The notes under the pieces: generated by a model
The model's input: only the letters and a program-made list of their open reading frames with translations
Database searches by the model: none
Told to the model about the DNA's origin: nothing
Part shown: one piece after another, positions 51,413 to 60,508 of the stretch
Layout of the letters: each line of letters opens with the position of its first letter
How positions within the stretch are numbered: position 1 is the first letter of the stretch
Translations under genes and position numbers: made by a program
Source of the DNA: Halomicrobium urmianum
Lineage (GTDB): Archaea; Halobacteriota; Halobacteria; Halobacteriales; Haloarculaceae
Assembly: GCF_020217425.1 (NCBI RefSeq)
Contig: NZ_CP084090.1
Span: 806,001 to 870,000 of the forward strand
Length of the DNA: 64,000 bases
Direction: 5' to 3'

Positions 51413-51867
51413 GCGGGGTTCTTCCGCGAGAGGTCGCTCCCGCAGATGGGACAGCGGTCGTGGTTCTCGTCGAACTCGCGACCGCAGCCCTGGCACTGGA
51501 ACAGCCAGTTCCGCTGCTCGTCGATGCCCTCGCGTGCGATGACCTCGACGGGGATCGAGAGCTTCTCGGCGACGTTCTGCATCGCGTAGTCGTCGGTGAC
51601 CAGACGCCCGTCCAGTTCGAAGGCGGCGGCGATCAAACGGACGTCCGTCTGCGAGAGCTCGGCCAGATCGCCCGACTCGCGGGCCGCCCGCTCGACGCGC
51701 TCGACGGTCTCGGGCTCGGGGATGTGCATGTGCATGCCCGACCCCTCCAGGGCGTCGAAGCGGTAGGCGCTCTCGTCCTCCAGTTCCTCGCGGACGAGCG
51801 GGATCGAGGAGATCGGTTCGTCGGTGTGGTACTCGTTGATGAACGCGGACGAGTCGAGAACGTACAT
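51409..51867 (-). CDS. nob1: Ribosome maturation endonuclease Nob1
   Basis: 152 aa. A PIN domain with acidic residues at the usual positions (LDSSAFIN, Asp5; TDVRLIAAAFELDG and VTDDYAMQN near the middle) is followed by a zinc ribbon, FQCQGCGREFDENHDRCPICGSD. Nob1 cleaves the 3' end of 16S pre-rRNA during small-subunit maturation. It is followed on the minus strand by the PRC-barrel gene, whose start is upstream at 52107; stop of that gene and nob1 start are adjacent (51867/51868), so one transcript is likely. Confidence 0.92.
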   Translation of the reverse strand: MYVLDSSAFINEYHTDEPISSIPLVREELEDESAYRFDALEGSGMHMHIPEPETVERVERAARESGDLAELSQTDVRLIAAAFELDGRLVTDDYAMQNVAEKLSIPVEVIAREGIDEQRNWLFQCQGCGREFDENHDRCPICGSDLSRKNPA

Positions 51868-52107
51868 TTAGCGGTCGATGATCATGTGGTCCTTGACTGC
51901 CTGCACGCGGTCGACGGGTACGAGGAGTCGACCGGTCTCGTCGCGCTCGAACCGGGTCTCCCCGAGCGCCTCGATCGGATCGATGACGAGGTGCTGGAGC
52001 CGACCCGTGTCCAGATCCATCGTGATGTTGTACAGGCTCCCGAGTTCGGCACCGTCCGTCCCCATGACGTCCTTTCCCGAGAGGTTCTCGGCGAGTATCT
52101 CGGCCAT
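51868..52107 (-). CDS. PRC-barrel domain protein
   Basis: 79 aa, a single beta-barrel domain (SGKDVMGTDGAELGSLYNITMDLDTGRLQHLVIDP). PRC-barrels act in RNA metabolism (RimM-like) or as photosynthetic-centre subunits; here it precedes nob1 and faces infB, which favours a ribosome-related role. Its stop codon is immediately next to the start of nob1 (no gap), so the genes are coupled. Divergent from infB, with 190 nt between them. Confidence 0.82.
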   Translation of the reverse strand: MAEILAENLSGKDVMGTDGAELGSLYNITMDLDTGRLQHLVIDPIEALGETRFERDETGRLLVPVDRVQAVKDHMIIDR

Positions 52108-52297
52108 ATTTGTCCTTCCGAGTGGGATACTATAAACGCCACGGGACGTCTGACGCGCGTCATCGGCTGACCGGGCGATCGAGCCCCGGCCGGCCGCGGG
52201 ACGACTGCGCCGGACGACGGCCGCCCGCGGTCCCATGACGATGCACTTTTGTGACGCGCCCGACCTATCTCAGGTAACTTCTGGACGGTGATTCTCT

Positions 52298-54112
52298 ATG
52301 GCCGAAACCGACACAGACGCCGACGGGGAGCCCGACCCGGGAGCGCTGCGAACGCCGATCGCGGCGGTCCTCGGACACGTTGACCACGGGAAGACTAGCC
52401 TGCTGGACGAGATCCGCGGCTCCGCCGTCGCGGCCGGCGAGTCCGGCGCGATCACCCAGCACATCGGGTCGACGCACGTCCCGCTCGAGGTCATCTCGAA
52501 GATGGCCGGCGACCTCGTCGACCCCGACGACTTCGACCTGCCGGGCCTGCTGTTCATCGACACGCCCGGCCACCACTCGTTCTCGACGCTGCGCTCCCGC
52601 GGCGGGGCGCTGGCGGACATCGCCATCCTCGTCGTCGACGTCAACGACGGCTTCCAGCCCCAGACCTTCGAGGCCATCGACATCCTCAAGCGGACCCAGA
52701 CGCCGTTCATCGTCGCCGCCAACAAGATCGACACCGTGCCTGGCTGGAACCCCAACGAGGGCAGTCCGGTCCAGATCACGATGGACGACCAGTCCGAGCG
52801 CGTCCAGTCGGACCTCAACGAGAAGCTCTACGAGATCATCGGCGAGCTCTCGGACAACGACTTCTCCGCGGACATGTACTGGCGCGTCCAGGACTTCCAG
52901 AACAACATCGGCGTCGTCCCCGTCTCCGCCGAGACCGGCGAAGGCATCCCCGACCTGCTGACGGTGCTGATGGGGCTGTCACAGCGCTACCTCAAGGAGG
53001 AGATGACCATCGACGTCGGCGGCCCGGGCGTCGGAACGGTGCTGGAAGTCACCGAGGCCCGCGGCTTCGGGACGACCGTCGACGCCGTCGTCTACGACGG
53101 TACCATCCGCGAGGACGACCAGCTCGTCGTCGGCGGCCTCGACGGCCCGATCACGACGGACGTGCGCGCCCTGCTGAAGCCCCAGCCGCTGGCGGAGATC
53201 CGCACCGAGAAGCAGTTCGAGCGCGTCGACGAGGTCGCGGCCGCCGACGGCGTCAAGATCGCCGCGCCGGACCTCGACGACGCCATGGCCGGCGCGCCGA
53301 TCCGCGTCGTGCGGGACCGCGACGTCGGCGAGGTCATCGCCGAGGTCGAGGCCGAACTCGCCGAGTTCGAGGTCTCCACCGCGGAGGAGGGCATCGTCAT
53401 CAAGGCCGACACGCTGGGGTCGCTGGAGGCGCTCGCCGGCACGCTCGAGGAGAACGAGATCCCGATCATGCGCGCCGAGGTCGGCGACGTCGCGCCGCGG
53501 GACGTCCGCGTCGCCGAGACGGCCGGCGAGCCGATCCACCGCGCCATCCTCGCGTTCGGCGTCGACGTCCTCGGCGACGCCCGGCGGCTGGCCGAGCAGG
53601 AGGACGTCAACGTCTTCGAGCACGAGGTCATCTACCAGCTCATCGAGGACTACGAGGACCACGTCGAGGCCATCGAGACGGCCCAGCAGGACCAGATCCT
53701 CGAGAACATCACCCGGCCCGCCCGCTTCCAGATCCTCACGGACCACACGTTCCGCCAGAACGACCCCGCCGTCGTCGGCGTCGAGATCGGCGGCGGCCGC
53801 CTCCGGCGCAACTCCCGCGTCGTGAAGTTCGACGGCGACGAGCCCGAGCGCGTCGGCCAGCTCAAGTCCATCCAGGACGAGGGCGAGGACGTCGACGAGG
53901 CCACGACCGGCGAGCGCGTCGCCGTCTCCATCGACGGCCCCACCGTCGGCCGCGACATCGAGGAGGGCGACGAGCTCTGGACCGAGATCCCCGAGAAGCA
54001 CGCCAAGATCCTCGAACAGGAGCTCACCGAGGACATCACCGCCGACGAGCGGGAAGTCCTCCACCAGTACCTGGAGACCCGCCGCAACCGGGACCCCTTC
54101 TGGGGGAAGTGA
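52298..54112 (+). CDS. infB: Translation initiation factor aIF5B (IF-2 family)
   Basis: 604 aa. A GTPase that promotes subunit joining. The G-domain motifs are G1 GHVDHGKT (residues 26-33), G3 DTPGHHSF and G4 NKID, then beta-barrel domain II, a central domain III and domain IV near the C-terminus. It is full length for archaeal aIF5B and lacks the long N-terminal extension of eukaryotic eIF5B. It is divergent from the PRC-barrel/nob1 pair, an arrangement that keeps ribosome-related genes together. Confidence 0.95.
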   Translation: MAETDTDADGEPDPGALRTPIAAVLGHVDHGKTSLLDEIRGSAVAAGESGAITQHIGSTHVPLEVISKMAGDLVDPDDFDLPGLLFIDTPGHHSFSTLRSRGGALADIAILVVDVNDGFQPQTFEAIDILKRTQTPFIVAANKIDTVPGWNPNEGSPVQITMDDQSERVQSDLNEKLYEIIGELSDNDFSADMYWRVQDFQNNIGVVPVSAETGEGIPDLLTVLMGLSQRYLKEEMTIDVGGPGVGTVLEVTEARGFGTTVDAVVYDGTIREDDQLVVGGLDGPITTDVRALLKPQPLAEIRTEKQFERVDEVAAADGVKIAAPDLDDAMAGAPIRVVRDRDVGEVIAEVEAELAEFEVSTAEEGIVIKADTLGSLEALAGTLEENEIPIMRAEVGDVAPRDVRVAETAGEPIHRAILAFGVDVLGDARRLAEQEDVNVFEHEVIYQLIEDYEDHVEAIETAQQDQILENITRPARFQILTDHTFRQNDPAVVGVEIGGGRLRRNSRVVKFDGDEPERVGQLKSIQDEGEDVDEATTGERVAVSIDGPTVGRDIEEGDELWTEIPEKHAKILEQELTEDITADEREVLHQYLETRRNRDPFWGK

Positions 54113-54300
54113 CCGCCGAGTAGCGCGGGCTCTCTCTTCTCGTCGTCGCTCGTCGTGGATCGCCGTGGAGCGACGCGTCGTCACGTGAGCGCTCCCGATA
54201 GCGACTACCGTCCGTCGTGGCGGGCGACCCCGCGCTTTTGTGCCGTCGACCCGAAAGAACGGGTACGACAGTCACCACGAGGCGGCCAGCAGCGGGTAAT

Positions 54301-54310
54301 AATATTTAAT
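54301..54310 (+). promoter_or_regulatory. TATA-like box for the small membrane protein at 54335
   Basis: AATATTTAAT lies 25-34 nt ahead of the GTG at 54335; it is AT-rich and well spaced for a leaderless transcript, which supports the short frame as a real gene. Confidence 0.6.
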
Positions 54311-54334
54311 TAGAAGGCGCTCGTCGTCGCACAC

Positions 54335-54523
54335 GTGTCCCCCAGCCCCTCGCTCGCGACGGCGGACCTGGTGCTGGTCGCCGTCGCGGTCTCGATGCTC
54401 GTCGCGTGGGTCGCAGCAGCCGTTACCTCCTTACAGCTCGGGGTGGCGCTCGGCGCGGGGAGCGTGCCAGCGTCGGGCACCATCGGCTACGCGCTGTTCT
54501 ACGACCCGCCGAACGAGGACTGA
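54335..54523 (+). CDS. Small membrane protein, function unknown
   Basis: 62 aa from a GTG start, with one clear hydrophobic helix (LVLVAVAVSMLVAWVAAAV, about 12-30), a second weaker one, and a short polar C-terminus (FYDPPNED). The frame is supported by a strong TATA-like box at leaderless spacing. It is unrelated to infB, which ends 222 nt before. Confidence 0.55.
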   Translation: MSPSPSLATADLVLVAVAVSMLVAWVAAAVTSLQLGVALGAGSVPASGTIGYALFYDPPNED

Positions 54524-54610
54524 CGGGCTGTCCGCCGCGGTAGCGTCGCGACTGTCCAGTGAAACCGACGGCGAAAACCCGCGTCTCGATCGACGACCCC
54601 CGTCGACCCC

Positions 54611-54964
54611 TTACTGTGCGGCGGGCACCGCGCCGTCTCCCATCGCCTGTTTCACCTGGAGGGCGGCCGACGCGGCGAGTCCGTGCACCAGGTCGGTGCG
54701 TTCCTCGTCGGAGATTCGCACTTCCTCGTCCCCCTCGGGCGTGTAGTTCGCGCTCACCACGGACCCCACCGGCGGCTGGACGGCGATCGTCGCCTGCGGA
54801 CCCGACGCGGCGTCGGTGATCTCGGACCCGATGGCGAACTCGCCGGGCAGCACTTCGCGCAGGCCGCTCGCGACGGTAGAGAGGTCCCGGCGCAGCGCCT
54901 TGCGCTGTTCGGGCGTCAGCGTGACTGCCTCGTCCTGGGGCCCGAACGACGTGTTTCCATACAT
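54611..54964 (-). CDS. Conserved haloarchaeal hypothetical protein
   Basis: 117 aa. An alpha-beta layout: helix PEQRKALRRDLSTVASGLREVLPG, then strands (EFAIGSEITDAASGPQATIAVQPPVGSVVSANY) and an acidic C-terminal helix. It may belong to the DUF5811 group; not checked. Function unknown. It is 110 nt downstream of the arginine decarboxylase on the same strand and may be co-transcribed. Confidence 0.6.
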   Translation of the reverse strand: MYGNTSFGPQDEAVTLTPEQRKALRRDLSTVASGLREVLPGEFAIGSEITDAASGPQATIAVQPPVGSVVSANYTPEGDEEVRISDEERTDLVHGLAASAALQVKQAMGDGAVPAAQ

Positions 54965-55074
54965 TTGCGGTTCGGCGCACCTAAGGCAACCTGGGATATA
55001 AACACGGCGATGAAAGGCGCCACGGGCGCACACCCGTCGATGGCTCGCGAGTCAGTCGCTGACCGAACGGCCGC

Positions 55075-55545
55075 TCACAGCGCCGGCCGACTCTCGCCGT
55101 AGACGGCACACACCACGGCAGCGGCGTACTCGTCGTCGGGTGCGACCGACCGGACGACCACGTTCTCGTCGACGAAGTTCCAGTCCCGCAGCGTCTTGCC
55201 GTGGGCCAGCCCCCGCTCGACCTCCTCGCGGACGTGATCCGGGTCCTCGCCGTCCACCTCGTAGAAGATGCCGCGGCCGGACTCGCTGCGCGCCCAGCCG
55301 ACGGCCGCCGTCGCCCGCTCGCCGGGCGCCGCCGTCGCCGAGGACTCGACGACGTGGAGCTCCTCCCCCACGGGCCCCAGGTCGGGCGCGGTGCCGACCG
55401 TCTCGATCGGCGGCCCCGCGGGGATGACCGAGGAGAGGGTCACGAGGTTGTAGTTGTGGACGCCCGCGGCTGCCAGCGCGGCGTCGAACGCGGCGAGTTC
55501 GGTGGGACCGGTGTCCGTCCCCCACACGATCCGAATGACGCTCAC
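55075..55545 (-). CDS. Pyruvoyl-dependent arginine decarboxylase
   Basis: 156 aa from a GTG start. It converts arginine to agmatine, used in polyamine-like compounds and in tRNA-Ile agmatidine modification. The self-cleavage site is in HNYNLVTLSSVIP: Ser38-Ser39, where chain splitting gives the pyruvoyl group. The C-terminal GHGKTLRDWNF-like segment (LAHGKTLRDWNFVDENVV) fits the PvlArgDC family. Normal length for the single-gene archaeal enzyme. Confidence 0.9.
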   Translation of the reverse strand: MSVIRIVWGTDTGPTELAAFDAALAAAGVHNYNLVTLSSVIPAGPPIETVGTAPDLGPVGEELHVVESSATAAPGERATAAVGWARSESGRGIFYEVDGEDPDHVREEVERGLAHGKTLRDWNFVDENVVVRSVAPDDEYAAAVVCAVYGESRPAL

Positions 55546-55648
55546 GTCCCGGTTTCGACGGCGCTACGGGTAAGGGGTTTCGTTTCGACGGTGCGGAGAA
55601 GTGGTATCGTCACCAGCATCCGCGCCGAACGGAGTGAGGCACGGTTCA

Positions 55649-55826
55649 CCGGACGCGAGCGAACGGAGTGAGCGCGCCGTCCGGGAGTTTTTCGCCACCG
55701 GAAGACTCGCTCTGCTCGTCTTCCGAGCCCTGTCTCGCTACGCTCGACAGGACCACGTTTTTGCAAGGGGGGGTTCCCGCAGGTCGCCGGAGGCGACCGA
55801 GGAAACCCTCCGCAGCAAAAAGGTGG
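55649..55826. repeat. Cluster of palindromes abutting the PAN stop codon
   Basis: Four inverted repeats follow each other: 55649-55684 (CCGGACG...CGTCCGG), 55699-55725 (CGGAAGAC...GTCTTCCG), 55729-55751 (CCTGTC...GACAGG) and a long hairpin 55753-55826 with outer arms CCAC.TTTTTGC / GCAAAAAGGTGG and a perfect inner hairpin 55782-55798 (GGTCGCC, GGA, GGCGACC). The last one ends directly at the PAN stop codon (minus strand 55827-55829). Together they look like REP-type intergenic elements, and may also terminate PAN transcription. Confidence 0.7.
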
Positions 55827-57050
55827 TCAGGCGAAGGCGACCGGCGTGCCGCTCTCGTCCTCGGTCTCGTCCTCGACCTTCTCGAGGGCGTTCTGGAAGT
55901 CGGCCATTCGGACCTCGGTGCGGTCGTCGCGGATGGCGAACATCCCGGCTTCGGTGGTCAGCGACGCCAGTTCGGCGCCGGAGAAGCCGTCGGTCCGGTC
56001 GGCCATCTCGCCGAGGTCGACCGTATCGGCGACGTTCATGTCGCGGGTGTGGATCTCGAGGATGCGCTCGCGGCCCTCGTGGTCGGGGTTGGGGACCTCG
56101 ATGAGGCGGTCGAAGCGGCCCGGGCGCAGGATGGCGCGGTCGAGCATGTCGAAGCGGTTGGTGGCGGCGATGATCCTGATTTCACCGCGCTCGTCGAAGC
56201 CGTCCATCTCCGACAGCAGCTGCATCATCGTCCGCTGGACCTCGGCGTCGCCGGAGGTCTTGGACTCGGTCCGCTTGGCCGCGATGGCGTCGATCTCGTC
56301 GATGAAGATGATGGCGGGCTCGCGCTCGGCGGCGAGCTCGAAGAGGTCCCGCACCAGGCGGGCGCCCTCGCCGATGAACTTCCGGACGAGTTCGGAGCCG
56401 GCCATCTTGATGAAGGTGGCGTCGGTCTCGTTGGCGACGGCCTTGGCCAGCATCGTCTTGCCCGTGCCCGGCGGGCCGTGCAGCAGGACGCCCGACGGCG
56501 GGTCGATGCCGATCTCGCGGAACTGCTCGGCGTTGACGAGCGGCTCCTCGACCGCCTCGCGGACCTCGCGGATCTGCTCCTCGATGCCCCCGATGTCGGC
56601 GTACGTGACGGTTGGGGAGCCGTCGACCTCCATCGCCTGCGCGCGGGCGTCGGTCTCGGCCTCGAGGATCTCCTTGACGCTGAAGGAGTCGTTGATCGCG
56701 ACCCGGTCGCCGGCGTCGAGGTCCTCACGGATGGAGGGGGCGACCTCGGTCAGCACCTCCTGGTTGTTGCCGTGCTGCTTGACGACGACGCCGTCGTCGG
56801 TCAGCTCCTCGGCGGTGGCGATGTACAGCGAGGAGGTCTTGAGCATCTCGTTCTCCCGCTCGATACGGTCGACGTCGTCGGTGAGGTCCGCCTGTCGCTC
56901 GCGGGCGGCGTCGAGCTGGTCCTCCAACTCCTCGTTGACGTGAACGAGGTCGACGTAGTGCTCCTCGAGCGCCTCGAGGCGCTCGTCGGGGGTCATATCG
57001 GGGTCAAGGTCCAACCGGGGCCGCTCGGGAAGCGAGGGACTGCGCGACAT
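55827..57050 (-). CDS. pan: Proteasome-activating nucleotidase PAN
   Basis: 407 aa from the ATG at 57050 (an upstream ATG at 57080 adds ten residues). It is the AAA+ ATPase that unfolds substrates for the 20S proteasome. Coiled coil (residues about 24-72), OB domain (about 75-130), Walker A GPPGTGKT (192-199), Walker B IIFIDE (247-252) and GGLRPGRFDR-like RPGRFDR. The C-terminal tail GTPVAFA has Phe in place of the Tyr of the HbYX motif that opens the proteasome gate, a conservative change. Downstream lie the palindromes described above. Confidence 0.94.
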   Translation of the reverse strand: MSRSPSLPERPRLDLDPDMTPDERLEALEEHYVDLVHVNEELEDQLDAARERQADLTDDVDRIERENEMLKTSSLYIATAEELTDDGVVVKQHGNNQEVLTEVAPSIREDLDAGDRVAINDSFSVKEILEAETDARAQAMEVDGSPTVTYADIGGIEEQIREVREAVEEPLVNAEQFREIGIDPPSGVLLHGPPGTGKTMLAKAVANETDATFIKMAGSELVRKFIGEGARLVRDLFELAAEREPAIIFIDEIDAIAAKRTESKTSGDAEVQRTMMQLLSEMDGFDERGEIRIIAATNRFDMLDRAILRPGRFDRLIEVPNPDHEGRERILEIHTRDMNVADTVDLGEMADRTDGFSGAELASLTTEAGMFAIRDDRTEVRMADFQNALEKVEDETEDESGTPVAFA

Positions 57051-57140
57051 CTGGTTGTCGGTTCTACGGTACTGGAACACAAAGTGCCTTTGGATCAGGG
57101 GGTCGACCGGCGGCGAAGGGCCGACCGCATCCCGCCGACG

Positions 57141-58943
57141 TCAGGAGAGTTGCTCGAACTCGTCGAGGTAGTCGCCGTACGTGTCGATCGCCGACTCGAC
57201 GGGGTCAGCCGAGGCCATGTCGACGCCGGCGTCCCGCAGGAGTTCGAGGGGGTACTTCCGGGACCCGCTGCGGAGGAACTCCCGGTAGCTGCGGGCCGCC
57301 GGTTCGCCCTCGTCCAGAATCCCGTCCACGAGCGCGACGGCCGCCGAGATGCCCGTCGCGTACTGGTAGACGTAGAACGCGCGGTAGAAGTGCGGGATGC
57401 GCATCCACTCGCGGGCGATCCGGTCGTCGAGTTCGGCGGTCGCGTAGTAGTCGCCCTTCAGCTCCGCGTAGAGGTCGTCGAGCCGATCGGCGGTGAGCGG
57501 GTCGCCCTCCTCGACCATCCGATGGGTGCGATGCTCGAACTCGGCGAACATGGTCTGGCGGAACAGCGTCGAGCGGAACCGCTCCAGGTACTCGTTGAGG
57601 ACGTGCCGGCGCAGGCGCTCGTCCTCGACGGTCTCCAGCAGGTGGTGCGTGAGGAGGGTCTCGTTGACCGTCGACGCCACCTCGGCGACGAAGATCTCGT
57701 AGCTGGAGTAGATGTACGGCTGTGACTCGCTGGTGTACTCCGAGTGCAGCGAGTGGCCCAGTTCGTGGGCCAGCGTGTACATCGAGGAGACGTCGTCCTG
57801 GTAGTTCATCAGGATGTACGGCTGGGAGTCGTAGGTCCCGCCGGAGTAGGCGCCGGACTGCTTGTTCTCGGTCTCGTAGACGTCGACCCACCGGGACTCC
57901 AGGCCCTCGGCGACGCGGGACTGGTAGTCCTCGCCAAGCGGCGCGACGGCGTCGACCACGTACTCGCGCGCCTGATCGTATTCGACGTCCGGAGACTCCT
58001 CCCGGACGAGCGGGACGTAGAGGTCCCACATCCGCAGCTCGTCGTCGTCCGTTCCCGCCGTGACGGCCTCGCGCTTCAGGTCGGCGTGGCGGTGGAGGGC
58101 GCCGAGGTTCTCGCGGACGGTGTCGACGAGCGTATCGTACACCTCCACGGGGACGTTCGGGCCGTCCAGCGCCGCCTCGCGGGCGGTGTCGTAGTTTCGC
58201 GCCCGCGCGGTCTTCACGTCGGTCTTGACGCTGTTCTTGTAGGCCGCACCGACGGCGTTGCGGACCGTCTCCCACTCGTCGTAGAACGCCTCGTACACCC
58301 GCCGTCGGAACTCGCGGTCGGGGTTCTTCTGGAGCGTCGTGAAGTTGTTGAGCGTGATCGGCTGGGGCTCGCCGTCGGGGTCGTCGACCGTCGGGAACGC
58401 CATGTCGGCGTTGGCGAGCATGTTGTACACCTCGCCCGGGGCGCCCGTGACCTCGCTCAGTTCGGCCATCAGCTCCTCGACCTCCGCCGAGCGGGTGTGC
58501 TCTTTCATCCGGAGCACGTCGTCGAAGTAGTGCTCGTACTCGGCGAGGTCGGGCTCCTCGTCCATCATCGCCTCGACGTCCGCCCACTCCAGCCCCTGGA
58601 GTTCGGGCTCGAGGAAGCTCCCCGCGCTGGAGGCGTCCGCGGAGAGGGACTCCGTCCGCGCCGCCAGCGCCTGGTACTCGTCCCGGGTCGTGTCCTCGTC
58701 CTTCCGCATCCGGGCGTAGGCCGAGACGTCCGCCACCGTCCGCATCAGCTCCTCGTAGGTCTCCAGGGTCGCCAGGAGGGTCGCGGCGTCCTCCGTGGCG
58801 CGGCCCTCGTAGGCGGCCAGGTCGCCGACGAGCCCCTCGGCGGTCTCGAAGTCGGACTCCCACTCCTCGTCGTCGGCGTAGAGGGATTCGAGATCCCACT
58901 TGTACTCCTCGTCTACCTCCGATCGCTCGGGCACCGAACTCAT
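57141..58943 (-). CDS. pepF: Oligoendopeptidase F (M3 family)
   Basis: 600 aa, a zinc metallopeptidase for small peptides. The motif HELGHS is at residues 393-398 (His393, Glu394, His397), and the third ligand Glu is expected in EVASTVNETL about 30 residues later. Helical N-terminal domain and the length both match the family. The ATG at 58943 is followed by a normal N-terminus. It is 100 nt upstream of PAN on the minus strand but with its own spacing, so co-transcription is possible. Confidence 0.93.
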   Translation of the reverse strand: MSSVPERSEVDEEYKWDLESLYADDEEWESDFETAEGLVGDLAAYEGRATEDAATLLATLETYEELMRTVADVSAYARMRKDEDTTRDEYQALAARTESLSADASSAGSFLEPELQGLEWADVEAMMDEEPDLAEYEHYFDDVLRMKEHTRSAEVEELMAELSEVTGAPGEVYNMLANADMAFPTVDDPDGEPQPITLNNFTTLQKNPDREFRRRVYEAFYDEWETVRNAVGAAYKNSVKTDVKTARARNYDTAREAALDGPNVPVEVYDTLVDTVRENLGALHRHADLKREAVTAGTDDDELRMWDLYVPLVREESPDVEYDQAREYVVDAVAPLGEDYQSRVAEGLESRWVDVYETENKQSGAYSGGTYDSQPYILMNYQDDVSSMYTLAHELGHSLHSEYTSESQPYIYSSYEIFVAEVASTVNETLLTHHLLETVEDERLRRHVLNEYLERFRSTLFRQTMFAEFEHRTHRMVEEGDPLTADRLDDLYAELKGDYYATAELDDRIAREWMRIPHFYRAFYVYQYATGISAAVALVDGILDEGEPAARSYREFLRSGSRKYPLELLRDAGVDMASADPVESAIDTYGDYLDEFEQLS

Positions 58944-59044
58944 TGCGCCGGGGTTGGGTCGGTCCCGACGTAAGCCTTTCCGGGTCCGTGCCCGCTGGAC
59001 GCCGTCCAGATCCGATCCGTGAACCGATCGGGACGGTGCTGGCC

Positions 59045-59839
59045 CTACAGCCCGTCCAGCACCTCGCCGGCCACTCGCGCCCGCGTCCGCCACTCCGCCC
59101 GGCGCTCCGCGAAGACGGCGCGGGCGCTCCCGGCCGCCGCCTCGTCGACGGCGAACGTCAGCGACGGGTACGCCACGTCGACGAGGACCAGCGGGTACGC
59201 CGGCGCGGGCGGGACGCCCTCGTGGCCCGGCAGCGGCTCCGGCGCGAGCGCGCGGCCGACGCGGTCGAGGTCTGCGTCGCCGGTCGCCACGGCGCCGATC
59301 AGCGAGACGAGCCGCCGGACCAGCTGGCGGGCGAACCCGCCCGCCCCGAAGGTGAGCGCGAGGTGGTCGCCGTCGACGGACAGCGACGCCGAGAGGTCCC
59401 GCACCGTCCCGTCGTCGTCGGGCGTCAGGTTGTGGAAGTCGTGCTCGCCGGCGAGCGCGTCGACGGCCGCGCGGGCCCGCTCCGGGTCGGCGTCGGGCGC
59501 GTGGAGGTGATAGACGTACTCGCGCGCGACGGCGTCGTGGGTCGCGTGGAAGCCGTCGGGGGCGTCCGCCCGGGCCCAGGCGCGCACCTCGGCCGGGAGC
59601 TCGGCGTTGAAGGCGGCCGGCGAGAGCCACTCGGGCGCCTCGAACGCGACCGTCTGGGCGCGCGCGGAGACGCCGGCGTCGGTCCGGCCCGCCGCGGCGT
59701 ACCCCTCGGGCACCCGCTCGTCGCCGACGCCGAGGGCCGCCAGCGCGTCCAGAATCGCGTCCTCCACCGTCGGAACCGACGGCTGGCGCTGGAACCCCCG
59801 ATACGTCCGGCCGTCGTACGCGATCCGGTAGGCGTCCAT
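59045..59839 (-). CDS. truA: tRNA pseudouridine synthase A
   Basis: 264 aa. It modifies U38-40 in tRNA anticodon arms. The catalytic Asp54 lies in AAGRTDAGVSA, and FGAGGFARQLVRRLVSL near the C-terminus is the second family motif. Start at 59839 (MDAYRIAYDG) is preferred over the ATG at 59863 because the beta-strand pattern begins there. Downstream on the same strand is pepF, 101 nt away. Confidence 0.9.
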   Translation of the reverse strand: MDAYRIAYDGRTYRGFQRQPSVPTVEDAILDALAALGVGDERVPEGYAAAGRTDAGVSARAQTVAFEAPEWLSPAAFNAELPAEVRAWARADAPDGFHATHDAVAREYVYHLHAPDADPERARAAVDALAGEHDFHNLTPDDDGTVRDLSASLSVDGDHLALTFGAGGFARQLVRRLVSLIGAVATGDADLDRVGRALAPEPLPGHEGVPPAPAYPLVLVDVAYPSLTFAVDEAAAGSARAVFAERRAEWRTRARVAGEVLDGL

Positions 59840-59965
59840 GGGCCGACTCAGCGGCGCGGGCACTTCACGGCCCGGTTCTGTCGCTCGCCGACCGCTCCCG
59901 GTGAGTTTTCACGACCCGGGAAGGGAGTACCGGGTTTAGGTGGCTCGGGCCCGAAGGTCGGACCG

Positions 59966-60496
59966 ATGACATCCGACGCCGCCGCGGCGGACCGCTTCCC
60001 CCGGCCGCCCCTCTCCTTCGTCGACGCGGCGGATCGGGGCGTCGAGGTCGAGACGCTCGACGGCCCCGACGGGGCGGTCGACGCGCTGGCCGAGATGTAC
60101 GCCGACTTCGCGGCCGCCGACCGCGCCCAGGGCCTGCCACCGCGGACGGAACCGCGGATCCGCGACTGGGTCGAACAGTTGCTCGACGAGGGGATCAACG
60201 TCATCGCCCGCCACGGGGACCGGACGGTCGGCCACGCCGCCCTGCTGCCCTACGACGACACCTCCGAACTCGTCATCTTCGTCCACCCCGACTACCAGGA
60301 GGCCGGCATCGGCTCGCGGCTCATCCGCGCGCTGCTGGGCCACGGGCAGGAAACGGGCATCGGCCACGTCTGGCTCTCCGTCCAGCAGGACAACCACGTC
60401 GCCCGCAGCCTCTACCGCTCGGTCGGCTTCGAGACGATCGAGAGCCACGAGATCGAGTACGAGATGGAACTGGACCTGCTGCCGGCCGAGGAGTAG
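59966..60496 (+). CDS. GNAT family N-acetyltransferase
   Basis: 176 aa. The acetyl-CoA loop is visible as VHPDYQEAGIGSRLIRALLGHGQ (R/Q-x-x-G-x-G/A pattern), then GHVWLSVQQDNHVARSLYRSVGFE, the usual motif B. The substrate cannot be told. The first 40 residues form an extra N-terminal segment. It is divergent from truA with 126 nt between, and convergent with hisS (12 nt). Confidence 0.85.
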   Translation: MTSDAAAADRFPRPPLSFVDAADRGVEVETLDGPDGAVDALAEMYADFAAADRAQGLPPRTEPRIRDWVEQLLDEGINVIARHGDRTVGHAALLPYDDTSELVIFVHPDYQEAGIGSRLIRALLGHGQETGIGHVWLSVQQDNHVARSLYRSVGFETIESHEIEYEMELDLLPAEE

Positions 60497-60508
60497 GCGG
60501 GCGGTGCG

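Noticed and set aside
55601-55750. Frames reading SERSE-like repeats between the arginine decarboxylase and PAN genes.
   Set aside because: They arise from the palindromic repeats. Similar out-of-frame products are common when such elements are translated.
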